In this document: piece after piece, positions 43,019 through 55,340 of the stretch
Layout of the letters: every line of letters starts with the position of its first letter
Numbering within the stretch: the stretch's first letter is position 1
Assembly (NCBI RefSeq): GCF_001644575.1
Contig: NZ_CP015596.1
Coordinates: 4,650,001 to 4,714,000, forward strand
Direction of reading: 5' to 3'
From: Mycobacterium adipatum
GTDB lineage: Bacteria > Actinomycetota > Actinomycetes > Mycobacteriales > Mycobacteriaceae
Length of the DNA: 64,000 nt
The notes under the pieces: model-generated
What the model was told of the DNA's origin: nothing
The model's input: only the letters and a program-made list of their open reading frames with translations
Databases searched by the model: none
Made by a program: the position numbers and the translations under genes

Positions 43019-43797
43019 CACTCATCGAACTCCAACTCGGGCAGCGGCCCGACGAATCCGGTCCCCCGATCAGCGCTGGGCCCCAGGCCTATTCGGACGA
43101 CGTGACCGAGCGGCTGTCCGCCGACGCCGAGCAGATCATCGCCCGCTACCCGGTGGCGCGGTCAGCGCTGCTGCCGCTGCTGCACCTGGTGCAGGCTCAG
43201 GACGGCTATCTCACCCCGGCGGGCGTCGGGTTCTGCGCCGCACAGCTGGGCCTCACCCCTGCCGAGGTCACCGCCGTCGCCACGTTCTACTCGATGTACC
43301 GGCGCACCCCCACCGGCGACTACCTGGTCGGGGTGTGCACCAATACGCTGTGCGCGGTCATGGGGGGCGACGCCATTCTTGAGGTGCTGCAGGACCATCT
43401 CGGGGTGCATGCCGGTGAGACCACCGCCGACGGCAAGGTCACCCTCGAGCACATCGAGTGCAACGCCGCCTGCGATTACGCGCCGGTGGTGATGGTCAAC
43501 TGGGAGTTCTTCGACAACCAAACCCCTTCGTCGGCACGGCAACTCGTCGACGAGTTGCGTGCGGGCCGCACCGTCAACCCGTCGCGCGGCGCACCGCTGT
43601 GCACATTCACCCAGACCGCACGCATCCTCGCCGGATTCCCCGATCAGCGGCCCGGCGCAAATGACGGTGCACCCGGTGAGGCGAGCCTGGCCGGTCTGCG
43701 CATCGCCCACGAACGCGGTATGACCGCACCCGCGGTCGGCGAGCCCGCGCAGGCACCGCCGGCTGTGCCTGCGCCGAAGGACGGGGACCACCCGTGA
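43015..43797 (+). CDS. nuoE: NADH-quinone oxidoreductase subunit E
   Basis: 260 residues from a GTG. The thioredoxin-like 2Fe-2S domain has its ligands in [10 protein letters not shown] and [15 protein letters not shown]-terminal extension of about 70 residues, ending in an Ala/Pro-rich stretch ([13 protein letters not shown]), goes beyond the usual NuoE length. Part of the NADH-oxidising module with NuoF and NuoG. Confidence 0.97.
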   Translation: MTLIELQLGQRPDESGPPISAGPQAYSDDVTERLSADAEQIIARYPVARSALLPLLHLVQAQDGYLTPAGVGFCAAQLGLTPAEVTAVATFYSMYRRTPTGDYLVGVCTNTLCAVMGGDAILEVLQDHLGVHAGETTADGKVTLEHIECNAACDYAPVVMVNWEFFDNQTPSSARQLVDELRAGRTVNPSRGAPLCTFTQTARILAGFPDQRPGANDGAPGEASLAGLRIAHERGMTAPAVGEPAQAPPAVPAPKDGDHP

Positions 43798-45074
43798 CGC
43801 TCACCCCGGTTCTCAGCGCGCACTGGGACGACGCCGACTCCTGGACCCTGGACGGCTACCGGCGCCACGGTGGATACCAGGCCTTGCAGATCGCGCTGGC
43901 CATGAACCCCGATGACCTCATCGCCCTCGTCAAGGATGCCGGTCTGCGTGGACGTGGTGGTGCGGGCTTCCCCACCGGCCAGAAGTGGTCGTTCATCAAC
44001 CAGAACGATCCCAAACCCAAGTATCTCGTGATCAACGCCGACGAGTCGGAACCCGGTACCTGCAAAGACATTCCGCTGATGATGGCCAACCCGCACGTGC
44101 TGGTCGAGGGTGCGATCATCGCCGCGCACGCCATCCGCGCCGAGCACGCCTTCATCTACCTGCGCGGCGAGGTGGTGCCGGTGCTGCGCAGACTTCAGGG
44201 AGCCGTTGCCGAAGCCTACGCGGCGGGCTACCTGGGAGCGGGCGTCGACCTTGTCGTACACGCCGGCGCGGGTGCCTATATCTGCGGTGAGGAGACCGCG
44301 CTGCTGGACTCCCTGGAGGGGCGTCGCGGCCAACCCCGCCTGCGCCCACCGTTCCCCGCGGTGGCCGGGCTGTACGCCTGCCCGACGGTGGTGAACAACG
44401 TCGAGTCCATCGCCAGCGTGCCCGCCATCGTGCGCGGCGGGATCGACTGGTTCACATCGATGGGTTCGGACAAGTCACCCGGATTCACGCTGTACTCGCT
44501 GTCGGGTCACGTCACCCGACCCGGGCAGTACGAAGCACCGCTCGGCGTCACGCTGCGCGAACTCCTCGAGCTGGCCGGCGGGGTGCGGGCCGGGCACCAG
44601 CTGAAGTTCTGGACCCCCGGCGGATCGTCGACCCCGCTGCTGACCCCGGAACACCTCGACGTGCCACTGGATTACGAGGGGGTGGCCGGGGCGGGCTCGA
44701 TGTTGGGCACCAAGGCGCTGCAGATCTTCGACGAGACCACCTGCGTGGTGCGCGCGGTCCGGCGGTGGACACAGTTCTACGCCCACGAGTCGTGCGGGAA
44801 GTGCACCCCGTGCCGTGAGGGCACGTACTGGCTGGCGCAGATCTACGAACGACTCGAAGACGGCACCGGCCGCCGCGACGATATCGACAAGCTGCTCGAT
44901 ATCTCCGACGCCATCCTCGGCAAGTCGTTCTGCGCCCTCGGTGACGGCGCCGCCAGCCCGATCATCTCGTCGGTCAAGTACTTCCGCGATGAGTACCTGG
45001 CGCACCTGGGTGCCGGGTGCCCGTTCGACCCGCACGCGTCGACCCTGTTCGCCGTGGAAGGAGCGGGCGCATGA
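43794..45074 (+). CDS. nuoF: NADH-quinone oxidoreductase subunit F
   Basis: 426 residues from a GTG. NADH-binding [19 protein letters not shown]-binding [18 protein letters not shown] and the 4Fe-4S motif [15 protein letters not shown] are all present. It takes electrons from NADH. Overlaps nuoE and nuoG by 4 bases each. Confidence 0.98.
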   Translation: MTLTPVLSAHWDDADSWTLDGYRRHGGYQALQIALAMNPDDLIALVKDAGLRGRGGAGFPTGQKWSFINQNDPKPKYLVINADESEPGTCKDIPLMMANPHVLVEGAIIAAHAIRAEHAFIYLRGEVVPVLRRLQGAVAEAYAAGYLGAGVDLVVHAGAGAYICGEETALLDSLEGRRGQPRLRPPFPAVAGLYACPTVVNNVESIASVPAIVRGGIDWFTSMGSDKSPGFTLYSLSGHVTRPGQYEAPLGVTLRELLELAGGVRAGHQLKFWTPGGSSTPLLTPEHLDVPLDYEGVAGAGSMLGTKALQIFDETTCVVRAVRRWTQFYAHESCGKCTPCREGTYWLAQIYERLEDGTGRRDDIDKLLDISDAILGKSFCALGDGAASPIISSVKYFRDEYLAHLGAGCPFDPHASTLFAVEGAGA

Positions 45075-47446
45075 CGATCGCCGAACCGGCCAGGGAGACC
45101 GCCGGAGTCGAGATGGTGTCGTTGAGCATCGACGGCCACCAGATCAGTGTGCCGAAGGGCACCCTGTTGATCCGGGCCGCCGAGCTGATGGGGATCCAGA
45201 TCCCTCGGTTCTGCGACCACCCGCTGCTGGACCCGGTCGGCGCCTGCCGGCAGTGCCTGGTCGAAGTGGAAGGTCAGCGCAAGCCGCTGGCGTCGTGCAC
45301 CGCGACGGTCACCCCCGACATGGTGGTGCGCACCCAACTGACCTCCGAGATCGCCGACAAGGCGCAACACGGCGTGATGGAACTGCTGTTGATCAACCAT
45401 CCGTTGGACTGCCCGGTGTGCGACAAGGGCGGTGAATGCCCGCTGCAGAACCAGGCAATGTCCAACGGGCGCACAGACTCCCGATTCGACGACGTCAAGC
45501 GCACCTTCCCCAAGCCCATCAACCTGTCCACCCAGGTGCTACTGGACCGGGAGCGTTGTGTGCTGTGCGCCCGATGCACCCGGTTCGCCAATCAGATCGC
45601 CGGCGACCCGTTCATCGAGCTGCTGGAACGCGGTGCGCTGCAACAGGTCGGCATCGCCGACGGCGAGGCGTTCGACTCCTACTACTCCGGTAACACCGTG
45701 CAGATCTGTCCGGTCGGCGCCCTCACCGGGGCGGCCTACCGGTTCCGGGCCCGGCCCTTCGACCTGGTGTCCGCGCCGAGTGTCTGCGAACACTGCGCCT
45801 CCGGATGCGCCCAACGCACCGATCATCGCCGCGGAAAGGTGCTGCGGCGCTTGGCCGGCGACGACCCGGAGGTCAACGAGGAATGGAACTGCGACAAGGG
45901 CCGCTGGGCGTTCACCTACGCCCGTCAGGCGGATCGCATCACCACACCCCTGGTCCGCGATCCCGACGGCAGCCAGCGTCCGGCGTCGTGGTCGGAGGCG
46001 GTCGCGATCGCGGTGCGCGGCCTGACCGCCGCCGCCGGGCGGGCCGGCGTCCTGGTCGGGGGACGGGCCACCGTGGAGGACGCCTACGGCTACGCCAAGT
46101 TCGCCCGGATCATGTTGAACACCAACGATATCGACTTCCGCAGTAGAGTGCACTCGGCCGAAGAGGCCGAATTCCTGGCCCACGCGATCGCCGGGCTGTC
46201 CCAGTCGGTGAGCTACGCCGATATCGAAGCCGCGCCCGCGGTACTGCTGGCAGGTTTCGAGCCCGAAGAGGAATCCCCGATCGTCTTCCTGCGGCTGCGC
46301 AAGGCCTTCCGCAAGCGCGGCCTATCGGTGCTGTCGGTCGCCCCGTTCGCGACCCGCGGGCTGCACAAGTTGGGTGGCCGCCTCATCCCGGCCGTACCGG
46401 GCGGGGAGGCCGCGGCGCTGGACGGTCTGCACGGCGATCTCCCGCCCGATGCGCTCATCCTGGTCGGCGAACGCCTCGCCGGCTCCCCCGGCGCCTACTC
46501 CGCGGCCGTGCGGCTGGCCGCCGCCACGGGCGCCCGGCTGGGGTGGGTGCCGCGCCGCGCCGGAGATCGCGGCGCGCTGGAAGCCGGTGCCACGCCGAAT
46601 CTGCTGCCCGGCGGCCGCCCGATCGGGGACGCCGCCGCCCGCGCCGAGGTGGCGGCGGCCTGGAACGTGCAAGACCTGCCGGCCCGGCCCGGCCGCGACA
46701 CCGGCGGAATTCTCGCCGCCGCCGCCTCCGGCGATATCCAGGCACTTCTGGTCGGCGGCGTCGACGTCTACGACCTTCCCGATCCGGAGGCGGCGATGGC
46801 CGCCCTGGACGCCACACCGTTTCTGGTCAGCCTGGAGTTACGACGCAGCGCCGTCACCGATCGTGCCGATGTGGTGTTCCCAGTGGCCCCGGTGGCCGAG
46901 AAGTCGGGCACCTACGTGAACTGGGAAGGTCGGCACCGTCCGTTCCCGGCGGCATTGCCGCCGGCCGCCACCGCCGATATGCGCGTGCTGGCCGCCCTGG
47001 CCGACGAGGTCGGCGTCGACCTGCGGTTGACCGACGCCGCCACGGTGCGCGCCGATATCGGCGCGCTGGGCAGCTGGCAGGGCCCACGTGCCTCCGCCCC
47101 CACCGTCGCGGCGGCGGAGGCTGCCCGACCCGGACCCGGCGAAGCCGTGTTGGCCGGCTGGCGGATGCTGCTCGACGAGGGACGGTTGCAGGACGGGGAA
47201 CCGCATCTGGCGGGCACCGCCCGGCCCGTCGTGGCCCGGCTGTCCGCGACCACAGCCGCCGAGATCGGTTGCCTCGACGGTGATCCGGTGCGTGTCAGCA
47301 CGGACCGTGGTGAGCTGACGGCGCCGGTGTCGGTGACCGAGATGCCCGACCGGGTGCTCTGGCTGCCGCTGAACTCCGCCGGCTGCCGGGTGCACCGCAC
47401 GCTGGGCGTCACGCTGGGCGCCACCGTCCGGATCGAGCCGGCATGA
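45071..47446 (+). CDS. nuoG: NADH-quinone oxidoreductase subunit G
   Basis: 791 residues. N-terminal 2Fe-2S ferredoxin domain ([20 protein letters not shown]), His/Cys cluster region ([17 protein letters not shown]), [10 protein letters not shown] and a molybdopterin-oxidoreductase-like body starting [19 protein letters not shown]. The C-terminal MopB-type domain carries no visible catalytic role. Electron relay between NuoF and NuoI. A 28-base gap precedes nuoH. Confidence 0.97.
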   Translation: MTIAEPARETAGVEMVSLSIDGHQISVPKGTLLIRAAELMGIQIPRFCDHPLLDPVGACRQCLVEVEGQRKPLASCTATVTPDMVVRTQLTSEIADKAQHGVMELLLINHPLDCPVCDKGGECPLQNQAMSNGRTDSRFDDVKRTFPKPINLSTQVLLDRERCVLCARCTRFANQIAGDPFIELLERGALQQVGIADGEAFDSYYSGNTVQICPVGALTGAAYRFRARPFDLVSAPSVCEHCASGCAQRTDHRRGKVLRRLAGDDPEVNEEWNCDKGRWAFTYARQADRITTPLVRDPDGSQRPASWSEAVAIAVRGLTAAAGRAGVLVGGRATVEDAYGYAKFARIMLNTNDIDFRSRVHSAEEAEFLAHAIAGLSQSVSYADIEAAPAVLLAGFEPEEESPIVFLRLRKAFRKRGLSVLSVAPFATRGLHKLGGRLIPAVPGGEAAALDGLHGDLPPDALILVGERLAGSPGAYSAAVRLAAATGARLGWVPRRAGDRGALEAGATPNLLPGGRPIGDAAARAEVAAAWNVQDLPARPGRDTGGILAAAASGDIQALLVGGVDVYDLPDPEAAMAALDATPFLVSLELRRSAVTDRADVVFPVAPVAEKSGTYVNWEGRHRPFPAALPPAATADMRVLAALADEVGVDLRLTDAATVRADIGALGSWQGPRASAPTVAAAEAARPGPGEAVLAGWRMLLDEGRLQDGEPHLAGTARPVVARLSATTAAEIGCLDGDPVRVSTDRGELTAPVSVTEMPDRVLWLPLNSAGCRVHRTLGVTLGATVRIEPA

Positions 47447-47474
47447 ACCGGCGAGACGCGAGGCGGGATCACCG

Positions 47475-48725
47475 ATGACCATGCCCGATCTGAGCTCGTT
47501 CGGCCACGACCCGTGGTGGTTGATGCTGGCCAAGTGCCTGGCGATTTTCGTGTTCCTGGTGCTCACCGTGCTGGTGGCGATCCTCGCCGAACGGAAGATC
47601 CTGGGCCGCATGCAGATGCGATTCGGCCCCAACCGGGTCGGGCCGTTCGGCCTGCTGCAAAGCCTCGCCGACGGCGTCAAGCTCGCCCTCAAGGAGGGGC
47701 TCATCCCGGCCGGTGTCGACAAGCCGATCTACCTGATGGCTCCGGTGATCGCCGTCATCCCGGCCATCATGGCATTCGCGGTCATCCCGATGGGTGGGCT
47801 GGTATCGGTCTTCGGGCACACCACCGCGCTGCAACTGACGGACCTTCCGGTGGCGGTGCTCTACGTGCTGGCGGTCACCTCGGTCGGGGTCTACGGGATC
47901 GTCCTGGCCGGCTGGGCATCCGGATCGACCTATCCCCTGCTGGGCGGGCTGCGCTCCAGCGCGCAGGTGGTCTCCTACGAGATCGCGATGGCGCTGTCCT
48001 TCGTCGCGGTGTTCCTCTACGCCGGCACCATGTCCACCTCCGGCATCGTCGCGGCCCAGCACGGCACCTGGTTCGTGTTCCTGCTGCTGCCGTCGTTCCT
48101 GGTCTACGTGACCTCCATGGTCGGCGAGACCAACCGCGCACCGTTCGACCTCCCGGAAGCCGAGGGCGAACTGGTCGGTGGATTCCACACCGAATACTCC
48201 TCACTGAAGTTCGCGATGTTCATGCTCGCCGAATACATCAACATGACGACGGTCTCGGCGCTGGCGACCACGATGTTCTTCGGCGGGTGGCAGGCGCCGT
48301 TCCCGTTCAGCATGATCGAGGGAGCCAACTCGGGCTGGTGGCCGTTGCTGTGGTTCGTGGCGAAGGTGTGGGCCTTCCTGTTCCTGTTCATGTGGTTGCG
48401 AGCCACCCTGCCCCGGCTGCGCTACGACCAGTTCATGGCGCTGGGCTGGAAGCTGCTCATCCCGGCCTCGCTGGCCTGGATCGTCATCGTCGCGATCACC
48501 CGGACGCTGCGCGGGCCGGACGCTCCGGTGTGGGTGGCCGTGGTGGTCAGTGTGGGCGCCGCGGCGGCGGGGGCGCTGGTGCTGATGACTCGCCGTTCGT
48601 TGCGGCGCCACGCCATCCCCACGTTCACCCTGCCCGCGGATCCGGGCGCGGTCAGCGTCTACCCGATCCCCCCGATACCCGGTACTACGCGACGCAACGA
48701 ACCAAGGGAGCACTCAGATGTCTAA
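47475..48725 (+). CDS. nuoH: NADH-quinone oxidoreductase subunit H
   Basis: 416 residues; ATG at 47481 is an alternative start. Eight or so membrane helices, with the conserved [20 protein letters not shown] and [20 protein letters not shown] loops that line the quinone channel. It joins the peripheral and membrane arms. The last 40 residues are a hydrophilic tail. Overlaps nuoI by 8 bases. Confidence 0.97.
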   Translation: MTMPDLSSFGHDPWWLMLAKCLAIFVFLVLTVLVAILAERKILGRMQMRFGPNRVGPFGLLQSLADGVKLALKEGLIPAGVDKPIYLMAPVIAVIPAIMAFAVIPMGGLVSVFGHTTALQLTDLPVAVLYVLAVTSVGVYGIVLAGWASGSTYPLLGGLRSSAQVVSYEIAMALSFVAVFLYAGTMSTSGIVAAQHGTWFVFLLLPSFLVYVTSMVGETNRAPFDLPEAEGELVGGFHTEYSSLKFAMFMLAEYINMTTVSALATTMFFGGWQAPFPFSMIEGANSGWWPLLWFVAKVWAFLFLFMWLRATLPRLRYDQFMALGWKLLIPASLAWIVIVAITRTLRGPDAPVWVAVVVSVGAAAAGALVLMTRRSLRRHAIPTFTLPADPGAVSVYPIPPIPGTTRRNEPREHSDV

Positions 48726-49254
48726 GGTCGGGGATGCGTTGGCCGGGTTCGGCGTCACGTTCAAGGCGATGTTCAAGAAGCCGATCACCGAGCAGTATCC
48801 CGAGCAGCCCGGCCCCGTCGCGGCGCGCTATCACGGCAGGCACCAACTCAACCGGTACCCCGACGGGCTGGAGAAGTGCATCGGTTGTGAGCTGTGTGCC
48901 TGGGCCTGCCCAGCGGACGCCATCTACGTCGAAGGGGCGGATAACACCGAGCTGCAACGGTTCTCACCGGGCGAGCGGTACGGGCAGGTGTATCAGATCA
49001 ACTACCTCCGGTGCATCGGATGCGGATTGTGCATCGAGGCCTGCCCGACCAGGGCGCTCACCATGACGAACGACTACGAGATGGCCGATGACAACCGCGC
49101 GGATCTGATCTACGGCAAGGACAAGTTGCTCGCCCCGCTGGCCGCGGACATGACCGCGCCCCCGCATGCGATGGCGGCGGGTAGCACCGACGAGGACTAC
49201 TACCGCGGCAACATCAACGCCCTCGGGCTGATTCAGCAGCCGGAGACGGCCTGA
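48718..49254 (+). CDS. nuoI: NADH-quinone oxidoreductase subunit I
   Basis: 178 residues. Two 4Fe-4S ferredoxin motifs: [20 protein letters not shown] and [20 protein letters not shown]. It carries electrons to NuoB. N-terminal amphipathic stretch [20 protein letters not shown] docks on the membrane. Stop shares one base with the nuoJ ATG. Confidence 0.98.
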   Translation: MSKVGDALAGFGVTFKAMFKKPITEQYPEQPGPVAARYHGRHQLNRYPDGLEKCIGCELCAWACPADAIYVEGADNTELQRFSPGERYGQVYQINYLRCIGCGLCIEACPTRALTMTNDYEMADDNRADLIYGKDKLLAPLAADMTAPPHAMAAGSTDEDYYRGNINALGLIQQPETA

Positions 49255-50030
49255 TGACCCCGGACATCGTGGCGGCCGCGATCGACGGTGCGACGCTGGC
49301 CCGCACCTCGACCACCGAGGCGGTGCTGTTCTGGATCCTGGGCGCGGTGATCGTGGGCAGCGCGCTCGGGGTGGTCACCGCGACCAAGGCGGTGTACTCG
49401 GCGATCTTTCTGGCCATCACCATGATCAACCTGGCGGTGCTCTACATCGCGCAGGACGCGGTGTTCCTCGGGGTGGTGCAGATCGTCGTCTACACCGGCG
49501 CGGTGATGATGCTGTTCCTGTTCGTGCTGATGCTCATCGGCGTCGACTCCTCGGAGTCATTGGTGGAAACGATCCGCGGGCAACGCATCTCGGCGATCGT
49601 CGTCGGTGTCGGGTTCGGCATCTTGCTGATCGGGGCGATCGGCAACGCGGTCGTCAGTAGGTCGGCGGACGGATTCGCCGGGCTCGAGCAGGCCAACGCG
49701 GCCGGCAACGTCGAGGGCCTGGCAGTGCTGATCTTCACCCGCTACGTGTGGGCCTTCGAGTTGACCAGCGCGTTGCTGATCACCGCGACGCTGGGCGCGA
49801 TGGTGCTGGCCCACCGGGAGCGGTTCGACCGCCGCAAGACCCAGCGAGAGCTGGCCGCCGAACGCTTCGCACCGGGCGGGCACCCCACGCCGATGCCCAA
49901 TCCCGGTGTCTACGCCCGGCACAACGCCGTCGACGTGCCGGCGCGACTTCCCGACGGGACCGGCGCGCGCACGTCGGTCAGCTCGGTACTGGTGCCACGT
50001 GGTCACCTCAGAACCGGGGATGACCGATGA
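49254..50030 (+). CDS. nuoJ: NADH-quinone oxidoreductase subunit J
   Basis: 258 residues, five membrane helices in the first 190 residues, including the conserved [20 protein letters not shown] helix with a pi-bulge region. The hydrophilic C-terminal 75 residues extend beyond E. coli NuoJ, as usual in mycobacteria. Part of the proton-pumping arm; overlaps nuoK by 4 bases. Confidence 0.96.
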   Translation: MTPDIVAAAIDGATLARTSTTEAVLFWILGAVIVGSALGVVTATKAVYSAIFLAITMINLAVLYIAQDAVFLGVVQIVVYTGAVMMLFLFVLMLIGVDSSESLVETIRGQRISAIVVGVGFGILLIGAIGNAVVSRSADGFAGLEQANAAGNVEGLAVLIFTRYVWAFELTSALLITATLGAMVLAHRERFDRRKTQRELAAERFAPGGHPTPMPNPGVYARHNAVDVPARLPDGTGARTSVSSVLVPRGHLRTGDDR

Positions 50031-50326
50031 ACCCGGCGAACTACCTGTTCCTGTCGGCGCTGCTGTTCACCATCGGTGCTGCCGGAGTGCTGCTGCGCCG
50101 CAACGCCATCGTCATGTTCATGTGCGTCGAGCTCATGCTCAACGCCGCCAACCTGGCGTTCGTGACGTTCTCCCGGATGCACGGGCAGCTGGACGGTCAG
50201 GTGGTCGCCTTCTTCACCATGGTGGTCGCGGCCTGTGAGGTGGTGGTCGGGCTGGCCATCATCATGGCCATCTTCCGGGCGCGACGCTCGGCGTCGGTCG
50301 ACGGCGCCAGTCTGCTGAGGCACTAG
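50027..50326 (+). CDS. nuoK: NADH-quinone oxidoreductase subunit K
   Basis: 99 residues with three membrane helices; the conserved Glu in [19 protein letters not shown] and a second in [19 protein letters not shown] belong to the proton path. Stop shares one base with the nuoL GTG. Confidence 0.97.
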   Translation: MNPANYLFLSALLFTIGAAGVLLRRNAIVMFMCVELMLNAANLAFVTFSRMHGQLDGQVVAFFTMVVAACEVVVGLAIIMAIFRARRSASVDGASLLRH

Positions 50327-52212
50327 TGGACAATCTCACCTGGCTGCTGATAGCCCTGCCACTGGCCGGGGCGGCATTGCTGCTGCTCGGTGGCCGGGCC
50401 ACCGATGCCTGGGGGCACCTGCTCGGGCTGGCCGCCGCCGTCGCGTCATTCGTGGTTGCGGTCGTGCTGTTCGGCCGGCTGCTCGGGCGCCCCGCGGATG
50501 ACCGGACGCTGCACCAGACGGTGTTCTCCTGGGTGCCGGCCGGCGATTTGCGCGTCGACTTCGGGCTACAGGTCGACCAGTTGTCCATCTGCTTCGTGCT
50601 GCTGATCACCGGCGTCGGGTCGCTGATCCACCTGTACTCGGTCGGGTACATGTCCCACGACCCCGGCCGTCGCCGGTTTTTCGGCTACCTGAACCTGTTC
50701 GTGGCGGCGATGCTGCTCCTCGTGCTGGCCGACAACTATCTGGGCCTGTACATGGGGTGGGAAGGTGTCGGCCTGGCCTCCTACCTGCTGATCGGGTTCT
50801 GGTCGCACAAGCCGAGCGCTGCCACCGCGGCCAAGAAGGCGTTCGTGGTCAACCGGGTCGGCGATATCGGGCTGGCGGTCGCGCTGATGGTGATGTTCGC
50901 CGCCACCGGAACCGTCTCGTACTCCGGTGTTTTCGCCGCCGCGCCGCAACTGTCCGGCGGCACGCTGAACGCCATCGGGTTGTTGCTGCTGCTGGCCGCG
51001 TGCGGCAAATCCGCCCAGGTGCCGCTGCAGTCCTGGCTGGGCGACGCGATGGAGGGCCCGACCCCGGTCTCCGCGCTGATCCACGCCGCCACCATGGTGA
51101 CCGCCGGTGTGTACCTCATCGTGCGCTCCGGCCCGGTGTTCAACCTGGCCCCCGAAGCCCAGACCGCGGTCGCCGTCGTCGGCGCCGTCACCCTGCTGTT
51201 CGGGGCGATCATCGGCTGCGCGAAGGACGACATCAAGAAGGCCCTCGCGGCGTCGACGATGAGCCAGATCGGGTACATGGTGCTCGCCGCCGGACTGGGG
51301 CCGGCCGGGTACGCCATCGCCATCATGCATCTGCTCACCCACGGGTTCTTCAAGGCCGGGTTGTTCCTGGGCGCCGGCTCGGTCATGCACGCGATGGACG
51401 ACGAGACCGATATGCGCCGGTACGGCGGGTTGCGTGCCGTCATGCCGATCACCTTTGTCACGTTCGGGCTGGGCTACCTCGCGATCATCGGGGTACCGCC
51501 GTTCTCCGGTTTCTTCTCCAAGGACGCGATCATCGAAACCGCCTTCGCCGCGGGCGGAGCCAAGGGCCTACTGTTGGGCGGCGCGACGCTGCTCGGCGCG
51601 GGTATCACCGCGTTCTACATGACGCGGGTGATGCTGATGACGTTCTTCGGCGAACGGCGTTGGAAGCCCGACCAGCATCCGCACGAGTCCCCAGGGATCA
51701 TGACCGCGCCGATGGTCATCCTGGCCCTCGGATCCGTCGGCGCCGGTGCGCTGCTGGCCCTCGGCGGCACGCTGGTGCACTGGCTGGACCCCGTGGTGAA
51801 CCCGGCCGGCGCGGAGCTTCACCACGTCGTCCCGGTCTGGGTGATGACCACCATCACGCTGTCGGTGGTCGCGATCGGTGTCGGTATCGCCTATCGCATG
51901 TACGCCACCCGGGCGATTCCCGAGATCGCGCCCGCGGGGTCCGCGCTGACCGTGGCCGCCCGTCACGACCTGTACGGCGACGCGTTCAACGAACGGGTAC
52001 TGATGCGTCCGGGTGCGCAGTTCACCGCGGGGCTGGTGGAACTCGACGATGACGTGGTGGAGGGGGTGACCCGGGGCCTGGCCGCGGGTGTGGCGGACGC
52101 ATCGCAGCGGATGCGGCAGTGGCAGAACGGGTTCGCCCGGTCCTACGCGTTGTCCATGCTGGCCGGCACGGTCCTGGTGATCGGCGCGATTCTGGTGGTG
52201 AGGGTCTGGTGA
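50326..52212 (+). CDS. nuoL: NADH-quinone oxidoreductase subunit L
   Basis: 628 residues from a GTG. Antiporter-like subunit with the conserved [18 protein letters not shown] (proton-path Glu), [35 protein letters not shown] and [18 protein letters not shown]. The long C-terminal lateral helix region follows. Distal proton pump of the complex; overlaps nuoM by 4 bases. Confidence 0.98.
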   Translation: MDNLTWLLIALPLAGAALLLLGGRATDAWGHLLGLAAAVASFVVAVVLFGRLLGRPADDRTLHQTVFSWVPAGDLRVDFGLQVDQLSICFVLLITGVGSLIHLYSVGYMSHDPGRRRFFGYLNLFVAAMLLLVLADNYLGLYMGWEGVGLASYLLIGFWSHKPSAATAAKKAFVVNRVGDIGLAVALMVMFAATGTVSYSGVFAAAPQLSGGTLNAIGLLLLLAACGKSAQVPLQSWLGDAMEGPTPVSALIHAATMVTAGVYLIVRSGPVFNLAPEAQTAVAVVGAVTLLFGAIIGCAKDDIKKALAASTMSQIGYMVLAAGLGPAGYAIAIMHLLTHGFFKAGLFLGAGSVMHAMDDETDMRRYGGLRAVMPITFVTFGLGYLAIIGVPPFSGFFSKDAIIETAFAAGGAKGLLLGGATLLGAGITAFYMTRVMLMTFFGERRWKPDQHPHESPGIMTAPMVILALGSVGAGALLALGGTLVHWLDPVVNPAGAELHHVVPVWVMTTITLSVVAIGVGIAYRMYATRAIPEIAPAGSALTVAARHDLYGDAFNERVLMRPGAQFTAGLVELDDDVVEGVTRGLAAGVADASQRMRQWQNGFARSYALSMLAGTVLVIGAILVVRVW

Positions 52213-53765
52213 ACGGGATCGGCTTGCTGACCGCGCTGTGGGTGGTGCCGATGGTCGGCGCGGTGGTGGTGATCCTGCTGCCGTCCAAGGCATCCGCGCG
52301 GTATACCGCGCTGGCGATCTCGCTGCTGGTCCTGGTGCTGACCGTGGTGCTGGCGCTGCGCTTCGATCCGGCCGGGCCACAGTTCCAGTTCGTCGAGGAC
52401 TATCCGTGGATCCCGACGTTCGGCACCGGCTACATCCTGGGCCTGGACGGGATCGCGCTGGCCCTGGTGGTGCTGACGGCGGTGCTGGTGCCGCTGCTGA
52501 TCGTGGCCGGCTGGAACGACGGGGGTGACCGGAGCTTCGGAAAGCGGTCCACGCAGAGCTACCTTGCGCTGACGCTGGCCGTCGAAGCCATGGTGCTGAT
52601 CTCACTGATGGCGCTGGACGTGCTGCTGTTCTACGTGTTCTTCGAGGCGATGCTGATCCCGATGTACTTCCTCATCGGCGGGTTCGGCGGCGCCGGACGG
52701 TCCAAGGCGGCGGTGAAGTTCCTGCTGTACAACCTGTTCGGCGGGCTGGTCATGCTGGCCGCCGTCATCGGCCTCTACGTGGTGACGGCGAGCAGCGGGG
52801 TATTCGCGTCCGGCACCTTCGACTTCCGGGCCATCGTGGCGGCGGTCGCCGACGGCGACCTGGCCATCGACCCGGCGCTGCTGAACGCGTTGTTCCTCGG
52901 TTTCATGTTCGCGTTCGCGGTGAAGGCACCGCTGTGGCCGTTCCACCGCTGGCTGCCCGACGCCGCCGTCGAATCCACCCCGGCGACCGCGGTGCTGATG
53001 ATGGCCGTCGTCGACAAGGTCGGGACGTTCGGCATGCTGCGCTACTGCCTGCAGCTGTTCCCCGACGCGGCGAAGTACTTCCAGCCGCTGATCATCACGC
53101 TGGCCGTCATCGGGATCGTCTACGGCGCTGTCGTCGCGATCGGCCAGACCGATGTGATGCGGCTGATCGCCTACACCTCGATATCGCATTTCGGTTTCAT
53201 CATCCTGGGCATCTTCGCGATGACCAGCCAGGGCCAGGCGGGCTCGACGCTGTACATGGTCAATCACGGCATCTCCACCGCGGCGCTGTTCCTGATCGCC
53301 GGATTCCTGGTGTCGCGCAGAGGGACCCGGCTCATCGCGGACTTCGGTGGCGTGCAGCGGGTCGCGCCGGTGCTGGCGGGCACCTTCCTGGTCGCCGGCC
53401 TGGCCACCCTGTCGTTGCCCGGGCTGGCACCGTTCATCAGCGAGTTCCTGGTCCTGATCGGCACGTTCACCCGGTTCCCGGTGCTCGCGGTCGTCGCGGC
53501 CAGCGCACTGGTGCTGTCGGCGATCTACATCCTGTGGGCCTATCAGCGGATGATGACCGGGCCGGTCACCGCGGGCAACGAATCGGTGCGTGACCTGATA
53601 CCGCGGGAGCTGATCGTGGTGGCCCCGCTGATCGCCCTGCTGGTGGTGCTCGGGGTGTATCCGAAACCGGCACTCGATGTCATCAACCCGGCGGTCACGC
53701 ACACGCTGACCACCATCGACGTCCAAGACCCGGCACCCGCCACGGCGGAAGGGCCCGCGCGATGA
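52209..53765 (+). CDS. nuoM: NADH-quinone oxidoreductase subunit M
   Basis: 518 residues from a GTG. Antiporter-like subunit: [20 protein letters not shown] (proton-path Glu), [20 protein letters not shown] and [20 protein letters not shown]. About 14 membrane helices. The tail ends in a short hydrophilic stretch. Overlaps nuoN by 4 bases. Confidence 0.98.
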   Translation: MNGIGLLTALWVVPMVGAVVVILLPSKASARYTALAISLLVLVLTVVLALRFDPAGPQFQFVEDYPWIPTFGTGYILGLDGIALALVVLTAVLVPLLIVAGWNDGGDRSFGKRSTQSYLALTLAVEAMVLISLMALDVLLFYVFFEAMLIPMYFLIGGFGGAGRSKAAVKFLLYNLFGGLVMLAAVIGLYVVTASSGVFASGTFDFRAIVAAVADGDLAIDPALLNALFLGFMFAFAVKAPLWPFHRWLPDAAVESTPATAVLMMAVVDKVGTFGMLRYCLQLFPDAAKYFQPLIITLAVIGIVYGAVVAIGQTDVMRLIAYTSISHFGFIILGIFAMTSQGQAGSTLYMVNHGISTAALFLIAGFLVSRRGTRLIADFGGVQRVAPVLAGTFLVAGLATLSLPGLAPFISEFLVLIGTFTRFPVLAVVAASALVLSAIYILWAYQRMMTGPVTAGNESVRDLIPRELIVVAPLIALLVVLGVYPKPALDVINPAVTHTLTTIDVQDPAPATAEGPAR

Positions 53766-55324
53766 CCATCGAGGCACCGTCCGTCGAATACGGCCAGCTC
53801 GCACCGGTTCTCATCGTGCTGGGCGTCGCGGTGCTCGGTGTGCTGGTCGAGGCGTTCCTGCCGCGGCACGCCCGCTACGGTACCCAGCTGCTGCTGGCCC
53901 TCGGCGGCCAGCTGGCCGCAATGGGGGCGGTGATCTGGGTGCACATCGATCTGGGTGGCTCGCCGGGCGATATCGCCGCGGAGGGTTCGCTCGTCGTGGA
54001 CCGCCCCGCGTTGTTCCTGCAGGGTCTGCTGTTGTTGATCGGCATCCTCGGGGTGCTGCTGATCGCCGAGCGTCGGATCGGCGCCGGGAGTGCGCAGGGC
54101 CTGGACGCGTTCACCCCGCAGGCTGCCGCGGTGCCGGGCAGCCTCGCCGAGAAGGTGGCCGTCAAAGCCGTTGTCGCGCAAACGGAGATCTTCCCGCTGA
54201 CGATGTTCGCGCTCGGGGGCATGATGCTGTTCCCGGCTTCCAATGACCTGCTGACCATGTTCGTCGCCCTGGAGGTGCTGTCGCTGCCGCTGTACCTGAT
54301 GTGTGGTCTGGCCCGGCGCCGCCGCCTGGTGTCCCAGGAAGCCGCGCTGAAGTACTTCCTGCTGGGTGCGTTCTCCTCGGCCTTCTTCCTGTATGGAGTC
54401 GCGCTGCTGTACGGGTATTCCGGTGGGTTCGGGCTCGACGATATCGCCACCGCCGTGGCGGCCGATCGCGACGGAGCCGCGCTGGCGTTGACCGGAGCCG
54501 GGTTGGTGGCCGTCGGGATCCTGTTCAAAGTCGGTGCGGTGCCGTTCCATTCCTGGATTCCCGACGTCTATCAGGGTGCCCCCACCCCGGTCACCGCATT
54601 CATGGCGGCCGCCACCAAGATCGCCGCGTTCGGCGCCATGCTGCGCATCTTCTATGTCGCGCTGCCCGGACTGGCCGACGACTGGCGGCCGATGCTGTGG
54701 GTGATCGCGATCGTCACGATGGTGGTCGGCACCATCACCGCCGTATCCCAGAACGATGTCAAACGGATGCTGGCGTACTCCTCGATCGCGCACACCGGGT
54801 TCATCCTCACCGGCGTCATCGCGCTGAACGGAGCCGGGGTCGCGGCGACGTTGTTCTATCTGTTCGCCTACGGCTTCAGCACGCTGGGTGCCTTCGCGCT
54901 GGCCGGGTTGGTGCGCGGCGCCGACGGCGAGGAGGCGAGCGCGTTGACTCGGTGGGCCGGTCTGGGCCGGCGTTATCCGGTGGTGGGCGTGGTGTTTTCG
55001 CTGTATCTGCTTGCCTTCGCCGGTATCCCCCTGACCAGCGGATTCGTCAGCAAGTTCGCGGTGTTCAAGGCGGCCGCCGAGGGTGGGGCCGGGCCCCTGG
55101 TGATCGTCGGTGTCATCGCCAGCGCGGTGGCCGCCTACTTCTACGTGCGGGTGATCGTGCTGATGTTCTTCACCGAGCCACCCGAGGACGGTCCGGTCGT
55201 CGTGGTGCCGAGTGTGCTGACCACGGGTGTCATCACCGTGACGGCCGCCGTCACCTTCGCCCTCGGCGCGCTCCCCCAGCCGCTGCTGGATCTGGTGAAC
55301 CAGGCACAGCAGTTCGTCGGTTGA
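53762..55324 (+). CDS. nuoN: NADH-quinone oxidoreductase subunit N
   Basis: 520 residues. Third antiporter-like subunit: MFVALEVLSLPLYLMCGLAR, FKVGAVPFHSWIPDVYQGAP and KRMLAYSSIAHTGFILTGVI. It ends the nuo operon; all 14 genes are in the canonical A-N order with no insertion. No clear terminator is seen before the crotonase gene 16 bases downstream, so read-through is likely. Confidence 0.98.
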   Translation: MTIEAPSVEYGQLAPVLIVLGVAVLGVLVEAFLPRHARYGTQLLLALGGQLAAMGAVIWVHIDLGGSPGDIAAEGSLVVDRPALFLQGLLLLIGILGVLLIAERRIGAGSAQGLDAFTPQAAAVPGSLAEKVAVKAVVAQTEIFPLTMFALGGMMLFPASNDLLTMFVALEVLSLPLYLMCGLARRRRLVSQEAALKYFLLGAFSSAFFLYGVALLYGYSGGFGLDDIATAVAADRDGAALALTGAGLVAVGILFKVGAVPFHSWIPDVYQGAPTPVTAFMAAATKIAAFGAMLRIFYVALPGLADDWRPMLWVIAIVTMVVGTITAVSQNDVKRMLAYSSIAHTGFILTGVIALNGAGVAATLFYLFAYGFSTLGAFALAGLVRGADGEEASALTRWAGLGRRYPVVGVVFSLYLLAFAGIPLTSGFVSKFAVFKAAAEGGAGPLVIVGVIASAVAAYFYVRVIVLMFFTEPPEDGPVVVVPSVLTTGVITVTAAVTFALGALPQPLLDLVNQAQQFVG

Positions 55325-55340
55325 GACTAGCTTCGCAAGG

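Noticed and set aside
41708..43021. 437-residue antisense ORF over nuoD
   Set aside because: Shadow of nuoD on the opposite strand without any recognisable domain; complex I motifs are on the plus strand.
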